From NCBI GenBank assembly GCA_039800205.1, contig JBDLRB010000050.1, forward strand, positions 1-30,804: a stretch of DNA of 30,804 nucleotides, written 5' to 3'. The DNA is from SYIM01 sp039800205 (GTDB taxonomy: Bacteria; Pseudomonadota; Gammaproteobacteria; Burkholderiales; Burkholderiaceae_E). The translations under genes and the position numbers were made by a program. Below are positions 1 to 7,958 of this stretch, piece by piece (position 1 is the stretch's first letter; the number at the start of each line of letters is the position of its first letter). Under the pieces are notes generated by a model. That model was given only the letters and a program-made list of their open reading frames with translations. It ran no database searches and was not told the DNA's origin.

Positions 1-133
1 CGATTGCAGCGCCACCGATGATGATGATCTCGAACGGCGCAGCCTTGATGATGGGTGCCATCTTGCCGCCTGCGGCGATGTAGCCGCCGATGATGGCTCC
101 GAACACGACAACGATGCCAATAATGAAAAACAT
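1..133 (-). CDS. motA: Flagellar motor stator protein MotA, N-terminal fragment
   Basis: Only the first 44 or so codons are inside the window; the rest lies beyond the left edge. MotA is an inner-membrane subunit of the MotA/MotB proton channel that generates torque on the flagellar rotor. The visible part starts with a hydrophobic first membrane segment rich in Ile, Val and Gly, followed by GGYIAAGGKM and then KAAPFEIIIIGGAA, which is the usual MotA N-terminal pattern. The ATG at 133 follows the stop of a small upstream ORF by 9 nt, and a GAGGGG ribosome-binding site sits 5 nt before it and overlaps that stop, so the two are probably co-transcribed. motB would be expected further left. Confidence 0.8.
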   Translation of the reverse strand, partial: MFFIIGIVVVFGAIIGGYIAAGGKMAPIIKAAPFEIIIIGGAAI

Positions 134-142
134 GACAACCCC

Positions 143-370
143 TCAGGAGGCAAGCACGCACCAGACGCCAACGCACCAGCCAAAGAGCCACTGAACAAGC
201 AGATCGAGAACATTACCCAGCACCAGCACGGGCAGCCCGAGATAGAGCAGGAGATAGGCGGCCCCGGCGCCGGTCAGTCTCGGACGGGGGATGTCATGAC
301 CAAGCACCCTGTGCCGATCCCGCTGGGTGATGTGCAGCTTGCCGAAAATGGATGAGTAGTTAATCGGCAC
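143..370 (-). CDS. Small hydrophobic protein upstream of motA, function unknown
   Basis: A candidate 75-residue protein with a GTG start at 370. The first half is polar and basic, with PINYSS and a QRDRHR stretch. The second half is strongly hydrophobic, from about residue 40 to the end, with many Leu, Val and Trp, and would form one or two membrane segments. Its TGA is 9 nt before the motA ATG and overlaps the motA ribosome-binding site, an arrangement typical of a real upstream cistron. The frame stays open further upstream, so the start is uncertain. I do not recognise the family. Its place suggests a link to the motor or membrane, but that is inference only. Confidence 0.5.
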   Translation of the reverse strand: MPINYSSIFGKLHITQRDRHRVLGHDIPRPRLTGAGAAYLLLYLGLPVLVLGNVLDLLVQWLFGWCVGVWCVLAS

Positions 371-421
371 GGGAACCCTGATCTTGACCTTTCGGACGAC
401 CCCAAATAGGCGCCCTGACCT

Positions 422-450
422 ATTATATCGGGATGGACTGCCTCTGGAAC
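422..450 (-). promoter_or_regulatory. Candidate promoter of the small ORF-motA unit
   Basis: On the minus strand a perfect -10 hexamer TATAAT lies at 427-422, with a weak -35 (GTTCCA, 450-445) 17 bp upstream. Transcription would begin near 415, about 45 nt before the GTG at 370. The -35 half lies inside the start of the divergent acyltransferase gene. The reading is based on hexamer matches only. Confidence 0.4.
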
Positions 451-1359
451 CATGCTGAAGCCCCGCAATGGCGGGCTTTTCACGAACAGTGTGCCGGTCC
501 CCTGCCGCAGTCCTGGCGTTATGGCGAGGCGCTCGCCAGTCTGGGGACGACGGTCCATCGGGCATGGCTGCTGGATTCCGAGGGCCCGGTCGCCGCGGCG
601 CAGTTCGTGTGTCGTCGGATCGCGGGCTATCTGTCCCTCGCCCTCTGTTCCCGCGGCCCCTTGTGGCGGGCCGATCTGGCACCGGATCGCCGGCGTGAGG
701 CCTATCGGCTGATTCGCCGTACGTTGCCTATTCGTCCCTGGCGTGTGCCGCTTTACTCGCCCGAGCAGATCGCCGATGAGCTCGATCCGATCGAGGTGAA
801 GGATATGCGCCGCGTCATGACGGGTTACAGCACCGTCATGCTGGATCTCGATCAGAGCGCTGAGCAACTGATGTCGGGTCTGGAACCGAAGTGGCGCAAT
901 CGCTTGCGGCGGGCGCAGGGCGAGACCGGGCTTCAGGTCTTCGTCAATGCCAACCGCGAGCGCTGTGACTGGCTGATCGAGCGGGAGCGCGAGCAGCGGG
1001 TCACCCGGCGCTTCTTTGGCCTGCCCACCGGGTTTGTCAAGCGCTGGATCGACCTGGCCGCTCGGGACGAGCCCGCTTTCCTGCTGGGCCGTGCAGAGTA
1101 CGAGGGGCGCACGGTCGCGGGTATGTTGTTCCTGCTGCACGGCCGTTCAGCCACGTACCATATCGGGTGGGCGGACTCCGCCGGTCGGGAACTGAACGCC
1201 CATAACCGCATTCTCTGGGAGTCGATCGAGCCGCTGCGCGCGCGAAGGATCGATCGGCTGGATCTGGGGGGGGTCAACACGCATGGACTTGCGGGCATTT
1301 CTCGATTCAAATTGGGGACCGGTGGGCGAGTGGTGCGCCTGGCGGGGACCTGGCACTGA
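433..1359 (+). CDS. FemAB/GNAT-like acyltransferase
   Basis: A 308-residue protein of the FemAB-like, BioF2-type acyltransferase group within the GNAT fold. Relatives transfer acyl or aminoacyl groups in envelope or exopolysaccharide pathways; the substrate here cannot be told. Recognisable parts are the N-terminal WNHAEAPQWRAFHEQ region, the QSWRYGEAL segment, PKWRNRLRRAQ near the middle, and the C-terminal half with GRTVAGMLFLLHGRSATYHI, a GNAT-type core strand and helix. The end (LDLGGVNTHGLAGISRFKLG) is typical of these proteins. The ATG at 433 has almost no leader or ribosome-binding site, but the N-terminus begins as relatives do. The 3' end is close to the next gene (13 nt), so the two may be co-transcribed. 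Confidence 0.75.
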   Translation: MDCLWNHAEAPQWRAFHEQCAGPLPQSWRYGEALASLGTTVHRAWLLDSEGPVAAAQFVCRRIAGYLSLALCSRGPLWRADLAPDRRREAYRLIRRTLPIRPWRVPLYSPEQIADELDPIEVKDMRRVMTGYSTVMLDLDQSAEQLMSGLEPKWRNRLRRAQGETGLQVFVNANRERCDWLIEREREQRVTRRFFGLPTGFVKRWIDLAARDEPAFLLGRAEYEGRTVAGMLFLLHGRSATYHIGWADSAGRELNAHNRILWESIEPLRARRIDRLDLGGVNTHGLAGISRFKLGTGGRVVRLAGTWH

Positions 1360-1372
1360 ACCTCGATCCGAC

Positions 1373-1894
1373 ATGACGCCGCTGACCCGCACGAAAACCC
1401 CTCAAGGTTCACGACCGTCTTCCGGTCCTCGATCGGCTTGGTCCAGGGCGGCCTGCCGACTGGGGCTGATGCTGTTCCTGGTTCAGCAGACCGTGGCGGT
1501 GGCCCAAATCGATGAGCGTTGGCGGCAGATCGGGCAGACCCCGAGCATGCGGCTCCATATCGATCCGTCCAGCCTCGTACGCGAGGAGGACATCCGTCGC
1601 CTGCGCGAGATCCAGGACCTGGATACGCCCGATCCCGATGGTGTGCGCTCAAGGGTCTATACCAACGAATATGACTGCAAGCACCAGATGCATCGCCTGG
1701 GGCAGATGCAAAGCTATGCGGGCGCGATGCTGAGCGGCGAGCGATTGTTCAATGTGAAGGAAATGGGCTACTGGCGGCGGATTCCCGCAGGCAGTGTGTT
1801 TGCCCAGGTGTATGCGAGGGTATGCCCGGGCGGACCGATTGTGCCCGCACCCGAGCCCCCGACCCCCTTGCAGCGCTTGTTCAGCCCCAAGTAA
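1373..1894 (+). CDS. Secreted surface-adhesin protein E-like protein
   Basis: From the ATG at 1373 the protein has 173 residues: an N-terminal arm rich in Arg and Ser, a hydrophobic signal segment (LGLMLFLVQQTVAVA) with a likely cut before Gln, and a mature domain. The mature part has an opening Trp (ERWRQIGQ), a short strand (RLHIDPSSL), an EYDC segment, and a closing W-R-R-I-P-A-G-S with a final Cys. This pattern matches the surface-adhesin protein E family, small secreted proteins with one conserved disulfide pair. An upstream ATG at 1283 would overlap the acyltransferase by 77 nt and put 30 unlikely residues before the signal peptide, so I chose 1373. The precise role is unknown. Confidence 0.65.
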   Translation: MTPLTRTKTPQGSRPSSGPRSAWSRAACRLGLMLFLVQQTVAVAQIDERWRQIGQTPSMRLHIDPSSLVREEDIRRLREIQDLDTPDPDGVRSRVYTNEYDCKHQMHRLGQMQSYAGAMLSGERLFNVKEMGYWRRIPAGSVFAQVYARVCPGGPIVPAPEPPTPLQRLFSPK

Positions 1895-1909
1895 GTCCTG
1901 GACCGCCCA

Positions 1910-1935
1910 GCGCCTGCCGGGTCTGCTGCAGGCGC
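1910..1935. terminator. Inverted repeat between convergent genes, possible terminator
   Basis: GCGCCTGC (1910-1917) and GCAGGCGC (1928-1935) form a perfect 8-bp stem with a 10-nt loop. It lies in the 41-bp gap between the stop codons of two convergent genes and could end transcription from both sides. There is no T-run on either strand, so it is not a standard intrinsic terminator. Confidence 0.35.
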
Positions 1936-2808
1936 TCAGCGAGCCTTCGCGGCTGGCCCTGGGGCGCCTGCACCCGAAGCGCTTGCCTTGGTCGACGAGG
2001 CTGTCGTGACCCGGGTGACAAACCGTTCGACCTGATCCTTGCTGACGCCGATTGCATTGTTGAACTGGAAAAAGCGGATGTTGGGTGAGCAGGGCGCGAA
2101 GGGCAGGTTGCCGCGGAACACCTCGTAGGTCCGGTTATCGGGCAGCAACTGGGTAGGATCGATCGAGATATTGGCGATCGTCGTTTCGGGTGCATCGGGC
2201 GCGGGCACATTGTTCAGGAGGAGCCACACCGTCCGGTTCTGAAAAGCGGATTCGCGCAGGAGGACCGTCACCACCACCGTATCTCCGGACGCCGTCGAAT
2301 GCACCAGATGCGCGGCCAGCGCGGCCGGGCGGCCGTTCAGCAGGCCATTCTGCGGGCGGACCAGGTGAATGTGCCTGAGGTCATACATCTCGGCGCCGAT
2401 CTGAAGGCGTCCGCCTGGGGCGGCGGCGATGCGCAGCGACGCGCCAGTATTGAGCGCACGCAGTACGCCCGATTGGTAGCGCAGACCCAGAGGCGTCTTG
2501 TTGCCGTCCGGGGTCTCGACCGGAACGGGCGCGGCCGCAGCCGGACACATGCCGACTTCACTGGGTCCGGAGCGCGCGCCGGCGGCGGCGAGCTTGCTGT
2601 GCACTTCGCGCAGCTTTTCGTGGAGATCGTCGATCTCGGTCTTGAGCGCATCGATCTCCTTTTTCTGGGAAGTGATCATGCCCACGGCTTGCTTGAGCTG
2701 GCCAGCGGTGGTCGAGGCCTGCTTCGATTTGACAAAGCTGAGCGTTCCGAAGACCGCGATCAACAGGATTGCGAGCAGCGAGGCAACGAGTTTGAGGACG
2801 GCTTTCAT
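1936..2808 (-). CDS. Membrane-anchored coiled-coil protein, function unknown
   Basis: A 290-residue protein I cannot assign to a family. Residues 4-26 form one strong membrane segment. Residues about 28-75 are a heptad-rich stretch with many Lys, Glu and Gln (KKEIDALKTEIDDL), which looks like a coiled coil. A middle linker follows, then a folded C-terminal region of about 170 residues with alternating beta-type segments, and a low-complexity Ala/Ser/Gly/Pro tail. The likely topology is one anchor with a periplasmic coiled coil and globular domain, similar in plan to envelope tethering proteins. It is transcribed divergently from the envelope protein at 2963. No enzyme motif was seen. Confidence 0.6.
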   Translation of the reverse strand: MKAVLKLVASLLAILLIAVFGTLSFVKSKQASTTAGQLKQAVGMITSQKKEIDALKTEIDDLHEKLREVHSKLAAAGARSGPSEVGMCPAAAAPVPVETPDGNKTPLGLRYQSGVLRALNTGASLRIAAAPGGRLQIGAEMYDLRHIHLVRPQNGLLNGRPAALAAHLVHSTASGDTVVVTVLLRESAFQNRTVWLLLNNVPAPDAPETTIANISIDPTQLLPDNRTYEVFRGNLPFAPCSPNIRFFQFNNAIGVSKDQVERFVTRVTTASSTKASASGAGAPGPAAKAR

Positions 2809-2925
2809 GGTGCTGCGTCAATCGGAAGTAGGGCGGGAAGGGCGATGAGTTTCGATCCGGCGAGCCAGACTGCCCGGGACGGACCACCCAAAGAAATCCG
2901 CGACAGCAGGCTGCCGCCTTGCTAG

Positions 2926-2931
2926 TATGAT
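2926..2931 (+). promoter_or_regulatory. Candidate -10 element for the gene at 2963
   Basis: TATGAT at 2926-2931 matches the sigma-70 -10 consensus at five of six bases; no good -35 lies 16-18 bp upstream. If used, transcription would begin near 2938. That argues that the upstream in-frame ATG at 2927, which lies inside this hexamer, is not the start codon and that 2963 is. Confidence 0.35.
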
Positions 2932-2962
2932 CGACGTTCGTTTCATTCCCTTTAGTGCCGCC

Positions 2963-3460
2963 ATGAAAAACCTTCTCGGTGGGATCGTCATCGGGGTGTT
3001 CGCCGCATCGCTGGCGATGGGGGTCGGTTACCTGTTGTCCGATGACACAACGGTGTTGCCGAATATCCCGCGCGATGTCGGTAACGATCGTCGGGCAGGC
3101 GTCATGGATCTGATCTGCGAACTGCAGCTCGATCTCGATGGGCAGCTGGCGCTGGGCATCAATGCCAACGAGCCTGCCCGGATCGCCATGGCTCAGATCG
3201 ATTTCGAGAAAAAGTCCGGTTGGTACGCGGGCCGACTGGCCATCTCCGAAGGGCGCGCGGGCAACCTGACGGTCAAGGGCAACCAGATGATCGTCACCCG
3301 TCCCGCGATGATCAATCGCTTCGGCACCGTGATCAACCGCGAGGATTTCGTCATCGATCGCGCGTCGGGCGATTTTGTTCAGACGCTCGGGCTGCAGGAT
3401 GGCCGCAACATCAAACTGATCCGCGGCACCTGTGCCAAGGTGATCAAACCCCCGTTCTGA
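2963..3460 (+). CDS. Exported or membrane-anchored protein, function unknown
   Basis: From the ATG at 2963 the protein has 165 residues. It starts with MKNLLGGIVIGVFAAS, a clear hydrophobic export or anchor segment, followed by a soluble domain of about 130 residues. That domain has an early Cys (DLICELQLDL) and a late Cys near the end (GTCAKVI), which could form a disulfide. A beta-rich part between them contains the segments WYAGRLAIS and GNQMIVTRPAMINRFG. I do not recognise the family. An ATG at 2927 would add 12 residues before the signal segment and overlaps a -10-like sequence. The gene is divergent from the coiled-coil membrane protein and convergent with the SDR gene. Confidence 0.6.
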   Translation: MKNLLGGIVIGVFAASLAMGVGYLLSDDTTVLPNIPRDVGNDRRAGVMDLICELQLDLDGQLALGINANEPARIAMAQIDFEKKSGWYAGRLAISEGRAGNLTVKGNQMIVTRPAMINRFGTVINREDFVIDRASGDFVQTLGLQDGRNIKLIRGTCAKVIKPPF

Positions 3461-3533
3461 TCTCGAGCAGGGTTCGGGTCACGCGCGCCGGTGCCGGGTC
3501 CTGCATCGCCTGAGCGCTTTCAGCACAGCCGGC

Positions 3534-4295
3534 TCAGCTGCGACCGCCGTCGACCGACAGAATTTGGCCGGTGACCCAGTCGGACGCCGGACTGGCGAAG
3601 AACAGGGCCGCATGGGCGATGTCTTCAGCCTGCCCCAGGCGTCGCCTGTGGATGCTTTCAACCAGTCGAGCCTGGCCCTCGGGACCGTAGGACGCCCACT
3701 GCCGCTCGGTGGTCGGATTGGATCGGACGAAACCCGGCGCGATGGCGTTGCTGGTGATGCCGAAGGGCCCCAGATCCTGCGATAACTGCTTGGCGAGTCC
3801 CACCAGAGCGTGCTTGGCGGCGGTGTAGGCCTGGATACCGGTGAGGCTGGGGCGAAGACCCGCGCCCGAGGCGATGTGGATCAGACGTCCATAGCCGCGT
3901 CGACGCATCGGCCCGGCGACCGCCTGCGCAAGCCAGAACGCACCATCGACGTTGGCACGAAAGATCGCATGCCAGTCGGATTCGTTGACGGTGTCCAGCG
4001 CGCGCCCGGTCTGCCCGCAGACGCCGCCGGCCGCATTGACGAGAATATCGATCCGGCCGTCGGTCTGGTCGGTGATCGTTGCAAGCGCTGCGTGTGCGGC
4101 CGTCCGGTCGCCGACGTCAAAGAGAATCGGCTGCATGGCCGGTTCGTGCGCGGCGAAGGCGTTGAGGCTCTGAGCATCGATGTCAGCAATGAAGACACGG
4201 GCGCCTGAGGCCTGCAAAGCGCGCGCAATCGCCTGGCCAATGCCCTGCCCAGCGCCCGTAACCAATGCAACCTGATGGGTGAGGTCGATCAGCAC
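3534..4295 (-). CDS. SDR-family NAD(P)-dependent dehydrogenase
   Basis: A 253-residue classical short-chain dehydrogenase/reductase. Landmarks are the nucleotide-binding TGAGQGIG (residues 13-20), Asp39 after the second strand, NAAG (87-90), and a catalytic Ser143, Tyr157 and Lys161 (YTAAK). The C-terminal VTGQILSVDGGRS is the standard SDR ending. Asp in ADID at the end of the second strand suggests NAD preference. The substrate is unknown; an alcohol or hydroxy acid released by the upstream hydrolases is the contextual guess. Translation starts at a GTG that overlaps the end of the ketopantoate-reductase-like gene by 7 nt, so it is the last cistron of the leftward operon with tight coupling. 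Confidence 0.85.
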   Translation of the reverse strand: MLIDLTHQVALVTGAGQGIGQAIARALQASGARVFIADIDAQSLNAFAAHEPAMQPILFDVGDRTAAHAALATITDQTDGRIDILVNAAGGVCGQTGRALDTVNESDWHAIFRANVDGAFWLAQAVAGPMRRRGYGRLIHIASGAGLRPSLTGIQAYTAAKHALVGLAKQLSQDLGPFGITSNAIAPGFVRSNPTTERQWASYGPEGQARLVESIHRRRLGQAEDIAHAALFFASPASDWVTGQILSVDGGRS

Positions 4296-5338
4296 AGTTG
4301 AATCAGTTCCTGAAAGGTTTCGAAGGCCATCGGGCGACGGCCGTCTTCGATGTCATGGATCAGTTCGACCAGTCTCTGGATCAGGGGCGTGCCTACGCCC
4401 GCCTGCGCGCCCAGTTGGGCGATGATGCCGATCTGAGGATCGATCTCGGTGCGGCGCTTACGCACGGCCAGATCCCGGTAGATGCCCGTGTGGGTTTTGG
4501 CGGTGTGGCGGTTGAATTCGGCCAGCGCCGCGATGCTTTGACGCGAGTCCGCGGCGCTTGCATTCGACCCGAAAGCGGCCGGGTCGAAGCCGTTGAAGCC
4601 GAGGGGCTGTACGCCGCGCGCGCTGGCGACCGCCATCACTTCTCGAGCGAGTCCTTCGAAGACGGGGGCCCTGCGTGGGTCGTCGAAATTGGCGGCCATC
4701 GAATCATGGGTGAGTGCGGTCGCAAACAGCATTGCGCCGTAGGCCAGCTTGCCCCAGAGGTAGCCCCAGATGTTGTCGGTCAGGATCGAATCGGGCTCGA
4801 ACACGCGCAGCAGCTCATGCATTCGCCGGGTCCGATCGCGAACGCTGCCATCGATTTCCCCGACGACCACGGCTCCACGGTTGCCGAACAGGATCCGCCC
4901 CGGCCCCAACCAGTCCGCACCGAAATTTACGAAGCAACCCATCGTCCGCTCGGACCCCAGCCGCTCGGCAATCTCGATTTCGTTCAGGCCGTTTTGTGCC
5001 GAGAGCACGAAGCCGTCGGGGGCCAGGTGTGCGGCGAGCTGATCGAGCGCTGAAGCCGTCGCCTGGGCCTTGACGGCCAGGACGATGCATTGGAACTGCC
5101 CGTGGAGTCTGTCCGGGGTCGTGCAGGGGACGGCTTGAGTGAACTGATCGACCGGCCCCTCGATGGACAAGCCTGGATGGCTGCATGCGGCTGCGTGATC
5201 AGCGACGACATCGACCATCTGCACGGCGATACCGCGACGGGCCCAGTACGCGCCCAAGGTGCCCCCGATTGCGCCTGCGCCCCAGATCAGGATGGGTTCG
5301 GACGCGATTGGTTGACCGTTTGGATGGTGTGCATTCAT
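4289..5338 (-). CDS. Ketopantoate reductase (PanE/ApbA) family oxidoreductase
   Basis: A 349-residue member of the 2-dehydropantoate 2-reductase family, which interconverts 2-oxo and 2-hydroxy acids with NADPH. The Rossmann motif is GAGAIGG (20-26). Asn116 (AQNGLNE), Lys197 (WGKLAYG) and Glu298 (RRTEID) are at the positions of the known catalytic residues of the family. It is longer than E. coli PanE (about 300). The ATG at 5338 overlaps the stop of the peptidase gene as ATGA, which decides the start over an open frame extending far upstream. Its place in a transport and hydrolase operon argues against a role in pantothenate synthesis and for a catabolic role on a 2-hydroxy or 2-oxo acid; this is inference. 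Confidence 0.8.
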   Translation of the reverse strand: MNAHHPNGQPIASEPILIWGAGAIGGTLGAYWARRGIAVQMVDVVADHAAACSHPGLSIEGPVDQFTQAVPCTTPDRLHGQFQCIVLAVKAQATASALDQLAAHLAPDGFVLSAQNGLNEIEIAERLGSERTMGCFVNFGADWLGPGRILFGNRGAVVVGEIDGSVRDRTRRMHELLRVFEPDSILTDNIWGYLWGKLAYGAMLFATALTHDSMAANFDDPRRAPVFEGLAREVMAVASARGVQPLGFNGFDPAAFGSNASAADSRQSIAALAEFNRHTAKTHTGIYRDLAVRKRRTEIDPQIGIIAQLGAQAGVGTPLIQRLVELIHDIEDGRRPMAFETFQELIQLC

Positions 5339-6294
5339 GGGCTGACGGGGTAGATGTCCTGGTGGGTCGCCACGAACGCCTGGCCTGCGGGATTGATCCA
5401 GCCGCGCGCCATGCCCAGCGTATTGAACGGTGCATGGACGTGACCCGAGCCGTCGAGCGCCACCAGTCCGGCGCCAATGCCATGCGCGGTCATGACGCGA
5501 TGGATCAGGTCGTCCGATGCATTGGTCAGTCGTTCGCCACCTAGCCGGATCCGGGCTGCAATTTCGTGTGCGACCACGTGCCGGATGAAGTATTCGCCCT
5601 GCCCGGTGCACGACACCGCGCACACACCGTTTTGCGCATAGGTCCCGGCTCCGATGATCGGGCTGTCTCCGATCCGGCCAGCGGGCTTGTTGTTGAACCC
5701 GCCGGTTGAGGTGCCGGCGGCCAGCCGGCCCGTGGCGTCCAGCGCGACCGCACCCACCGTACCGTGACGTTCGGCTTCACTCGCGGAGGCAAGCGTGCCC
5801 CGGCGGGCTTTGGCTTTCAATGCGGCCAGCGCATCGACCCGCCGCTGGGTCGTGAAGTAGTTGTTGTCAACGACATCGAGACCCTGTTGTGCCGCAAAAG
5901 TGTCTGCTGCCGCTCCAGCCAGCAGGACGCAATCGGAGCGCTCCATGACTGCGCGCGCGGCACGAATCGGATTGCGGATCTGGCGCGCCATGCAGACAGC
6001 ACCCGCGCCGAGACTTTCGCCATCCATGATCGACGCATCGAGTTCATGCTCTGCCTGTTCGGTCAGCGCTGCGCCGTGGCCCGCATTGAAATACGGGCTG
6101 TCCTCCATGACGACGACGGCTGCTTCGACGGCCGTGACCGCCGAAGCGCCGGACTGAAGCAGGGTCCATCCCGCCCGCAAGGCCTGGGCAAGATGCGCTC
6201 GCATCTCACCCCACTCGGCCTCGCTCAGGAGCTCGGGCGAAAGCGTTCCGCAGCCGCCATGGATCCCGATGGCGATCGGACCCGAACCCGGCAT
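5335..6294 (-). CDS. iaaA: Isoaspartyl peptidase / plant-type L-asparaginase
   Basis: A 319-residue N-terminal-nucleophile hydrolase of the IaaA/AspGB type. These precursors cut themselves into two chains, freeing a threonine nucleophile that hydrolyses beta-aspartyl (isoaspartyl) dipeptides and asparagine. The cleavage site is HG-TVGAVALD, with the nucleophile at Thr179. Other family parts are IHGGCGTL at the start, SPYFNAGHGAALT, ELDASIMDG, and the oxyanion/substrate region with GDSPIIGAGTYA and TGQGEYFIRH. ATG 6294 starts 2 nt after the TGA of the substrate-binding protein gene; a TTG at 6300 is a less likely alternative. There is no good ribosome-binding site, so translation probably depends on reinitiation. 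Confidence 0.88.
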   Translation of the reverse strand: MPGSGPIAIGIHGGCGTLSPELLSEAEWGEMRAHLAQALRAGWTLLQSGASAVTAVEAAVVVMEDSPYFNAGHGAALTEQAEHELDASIMDGESLGAGAVCMARQIRNPIRAARAVMERSDCVLLAGAAADTFAAQQGLDVVDNNYFTTQRRVDALAALKAKARRGTLASASEAERHGTVGAVALDATGRLAAGTSTGGFNNKPAGRIGDSPIIGAGTYAQNGVCAVSCTGQGEYFIRHVVAHEIAARIRLGGERLTNASDDLIHRVMTAHGIGAGLVALDGSGHVHAPFNTLGMARGWINPAGQAFVATHQDIYPVSP

Positions 6295-6296
6295 GA

Positions 6297-7892
6297 TCAA
6301 CGCTTGACCGGTTTGATGTCCATCGCAAGCGTGTCTTCGTCGACCCGGGGACTGAGGGTGACCTTGCTCTTTTGCATCGCCCAGGCCGAGCCCACCGATA
6401 CGATCGGCAGCCGCACCCGATCAACGGCGACCAGGTCGTTGGCCCGGGCCAGCAGCGAGCGACGCTTTTCGATGTCCATTTCAACCGCAGCGTCCTGGAT
6501 CAGCTTGTCCATCTCCGCGTTCTTGTAGCCAATCACGTTGAAGGCGCCGAAACGCTTTTCCTTGTCGTTGGAGTGCATCAGCGACGACAGCGTGTAGTGC
6601 GCCTCGCCCGTGAGCGTGCCCCAGCCCGACATCGACATGGAGAACTCACCCCGGGTACGGGCGGGGAAGAAGACGGCCGCCGGCTGCGCGTTGGCACGCA
6701 CATCGATTCCGATGGCCGCCAGCATTTGGGCGACGGACGTACCCACCTGGCGATCACCCGGCAGGCGATCGCTGGTGAAGCTGAAGGTAATCCGGAAACC
6801 GTTGGGGTAGCCGGCCTCGGCCATCAGCTTCTTGGCGCGCGCCGGGTCATAGACGCGCTGGGGAAGGGTCTTGCTGAAGCCGAAGATACTGGGCGTGACC
6901 AACTGGTTCTGCGCGCGACCGAGGCCCTCCATCGCGATCTCTGCAAGGGCCTTTCGATCGATGGCCAGATCGATCGCCTCGCGCACACGGGCATCCTGGA
7001 GCGGGTTCCTGGGCAAGGGCGAGCCGTCCTTCGCACTGACCTGCTTGGGATTGTCCTTGACATCCATCTCCATGTTGAACACGTAGACGGTATCGACCTT
7101 TGCAACATTGAGCTTGTTGTCGCGCTGGAGCGACGCTACATCCGAGGCGGGGACCCGGACGATCAGGTCAAGCTGCCCGGCCTTGAGCTGGGCAACGCGC
7201 GCGGCGTCGTTTGGAATCTCCTTGCGAATGTGACGTTGCCAGGGCTCGGCACCGCCCCAGTAGCCATCGAAGCGTTCAAGGACCATCTGATCCTTGGGTG
7301 TCCATGAGACGAACTTGTAAGGACCTGTACCGACGGCGGCTTTGCCGCTGTTGAATGCCGGATTGGCGGTCTCTTTGGTGAGTCCCGCCGCCGCCTTCGA
7401 TGAGACGATGAACAGGCGGATGAAATCGTTGGGCAGCGTCGGCGCGGGTCCGTCGGTGTGAACGCGAACCGTGAGTGGGTCGACCACGGTGACTGACTTC
7501 ACGCGCCGGATGTAGATGATCGTGGGGTTCGGCCCGGAGACGGTCGGGATCCGTTCGATCGAGAACTTGACGTCCTCGGCGGTGAAATCCGAGCCATCGT
7601 GAAACTTGACGCCCGGTCGCAGTTTGAATTCCCAAGTGGTGGGATCGACCGCCCGCCAGCTGGTGGCCAGGCGCGGTTCGATCTCAAGTCCCCGACCGGA
7701 CCACACCAGCGTGTCGAATACATGCTTGAGCGCTTCGGCGTGGGTACCGGTTGCGGTGAAGTGCGGGTCGATCGATTCGGGGCCCGCACGGACACCGATC
7801 GTAAGGGTCTGGGCATGGACACTCGAAAGGCTTGCACCGCCCAGGGCTGCGGCGATCGCGAGCGCCTTCACGGTTTTCGGGAACAGCTTCAT
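6297..7892 (-). CDS. ABC transporter periplasmic substrate-binding protein (family 5, dipeptide/oligopeptide type)
   Basis: A 531-residue solute-binding protein of the DppA/OppA class, the receptor for the permeases and ATPases encoded on the other strand. Residues 1-27 form a cleavable signal peptide ending SSVHA-Q. The mature protein has the class markers PESIDPHF, LVWSGRGLEIEPRLATSW, WEFKLRPGVKFHDG and FTAEDVKFSIER. The ATG at 7892 has GGAG 8 nt upstream and begins directly before the signal segment; the open frame upstream of it is only a shadow of the control region. It is the first gene of the leftward operon, which links it to a peptidase and two oxidoreductases. The ligand cannot be read from sequence; a peptide-like or amide compound fits the context. 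Confidence 0.9.
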   Translation of the reverse strand: MKLFPKTVKALAIAAALGGASLSSVHAQTLTIGVRAGPESIDPHFTATGTHAEALKHVFDTLVWSGRGLEIEPRLATSWRAVDPTTWEFKLRPGVKFHDGSDFTAEDVKFSIERIPTVSGPNPTIIYIRRVKSVTVVDPLTVRVHTDGPAPTLPNDFIRLFIVSSKAAAGLTKETANPAFNSGKAAVGTGPYKFVSWTPKDQMVLERFDGYWGGAEPWQRHIRKEIPNDAARVAQLKAGQLDLIVRVPASDVASLQRDNKLNVAKVDTVYVFNMEMDVKDNPKQVSAKDGSPLPRNPLQDARVREAIDLAIDRKALAEIAMEGLGRAQNQLVTPSIFGFSKTLPQRVYDPARAKKLMAEAGYPNGFRITFSFTSDRLPGDRQVGTSVAQMLAAIGIDVRANAQPAAVFFPARTRGEFSMSMSGWGTLTGEAHYTLSSLMHSNDKEKRFGAFNVIGYKNAEMDKLIQDAAVEMDIEKRRSLLARANDLVAVDRVRLPIVSVGSAWAMQKSKVTLSPRVDEDTLAMDIKPVKR

Positions 7893-7958
7893 GGTTGGGT
7901 CTCCACCTGATTGAGCCGAACGGACGGCCGTACGGCATGGATTGAAGAAGCGCGCTGT

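Noticed and set aside
384..389. TTGACC as -35 box for the gene at 433
   Set aside because: The nearest -10-like sequence (TATTAT at 421) is 31 bp away, too far for a sigma-70 promoter.
274..1140. Long minus-strand open frame opposite the FemAB-like gene
   Set aside because: The plus-strand protein has clear family features; this frame has the Arg/Pro/Gln-rich composition of an antisense shadow in GC-rich DNA.
1266..1273. Run of eight G in the FemAB-like gene as a phase-variable tract
   Set aside because: It codes for a conserved LGG sequence near the end of the protein, and the length is not unusual in GC-rich DNA.
3510..3537. CTGAGC/GCTCAG inverted repeat as a terminator between convergent genes
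   Set aside because: The stem has only 6-7 bp with a 16-nt loop, includes the SDR stop codon and has no T-run.
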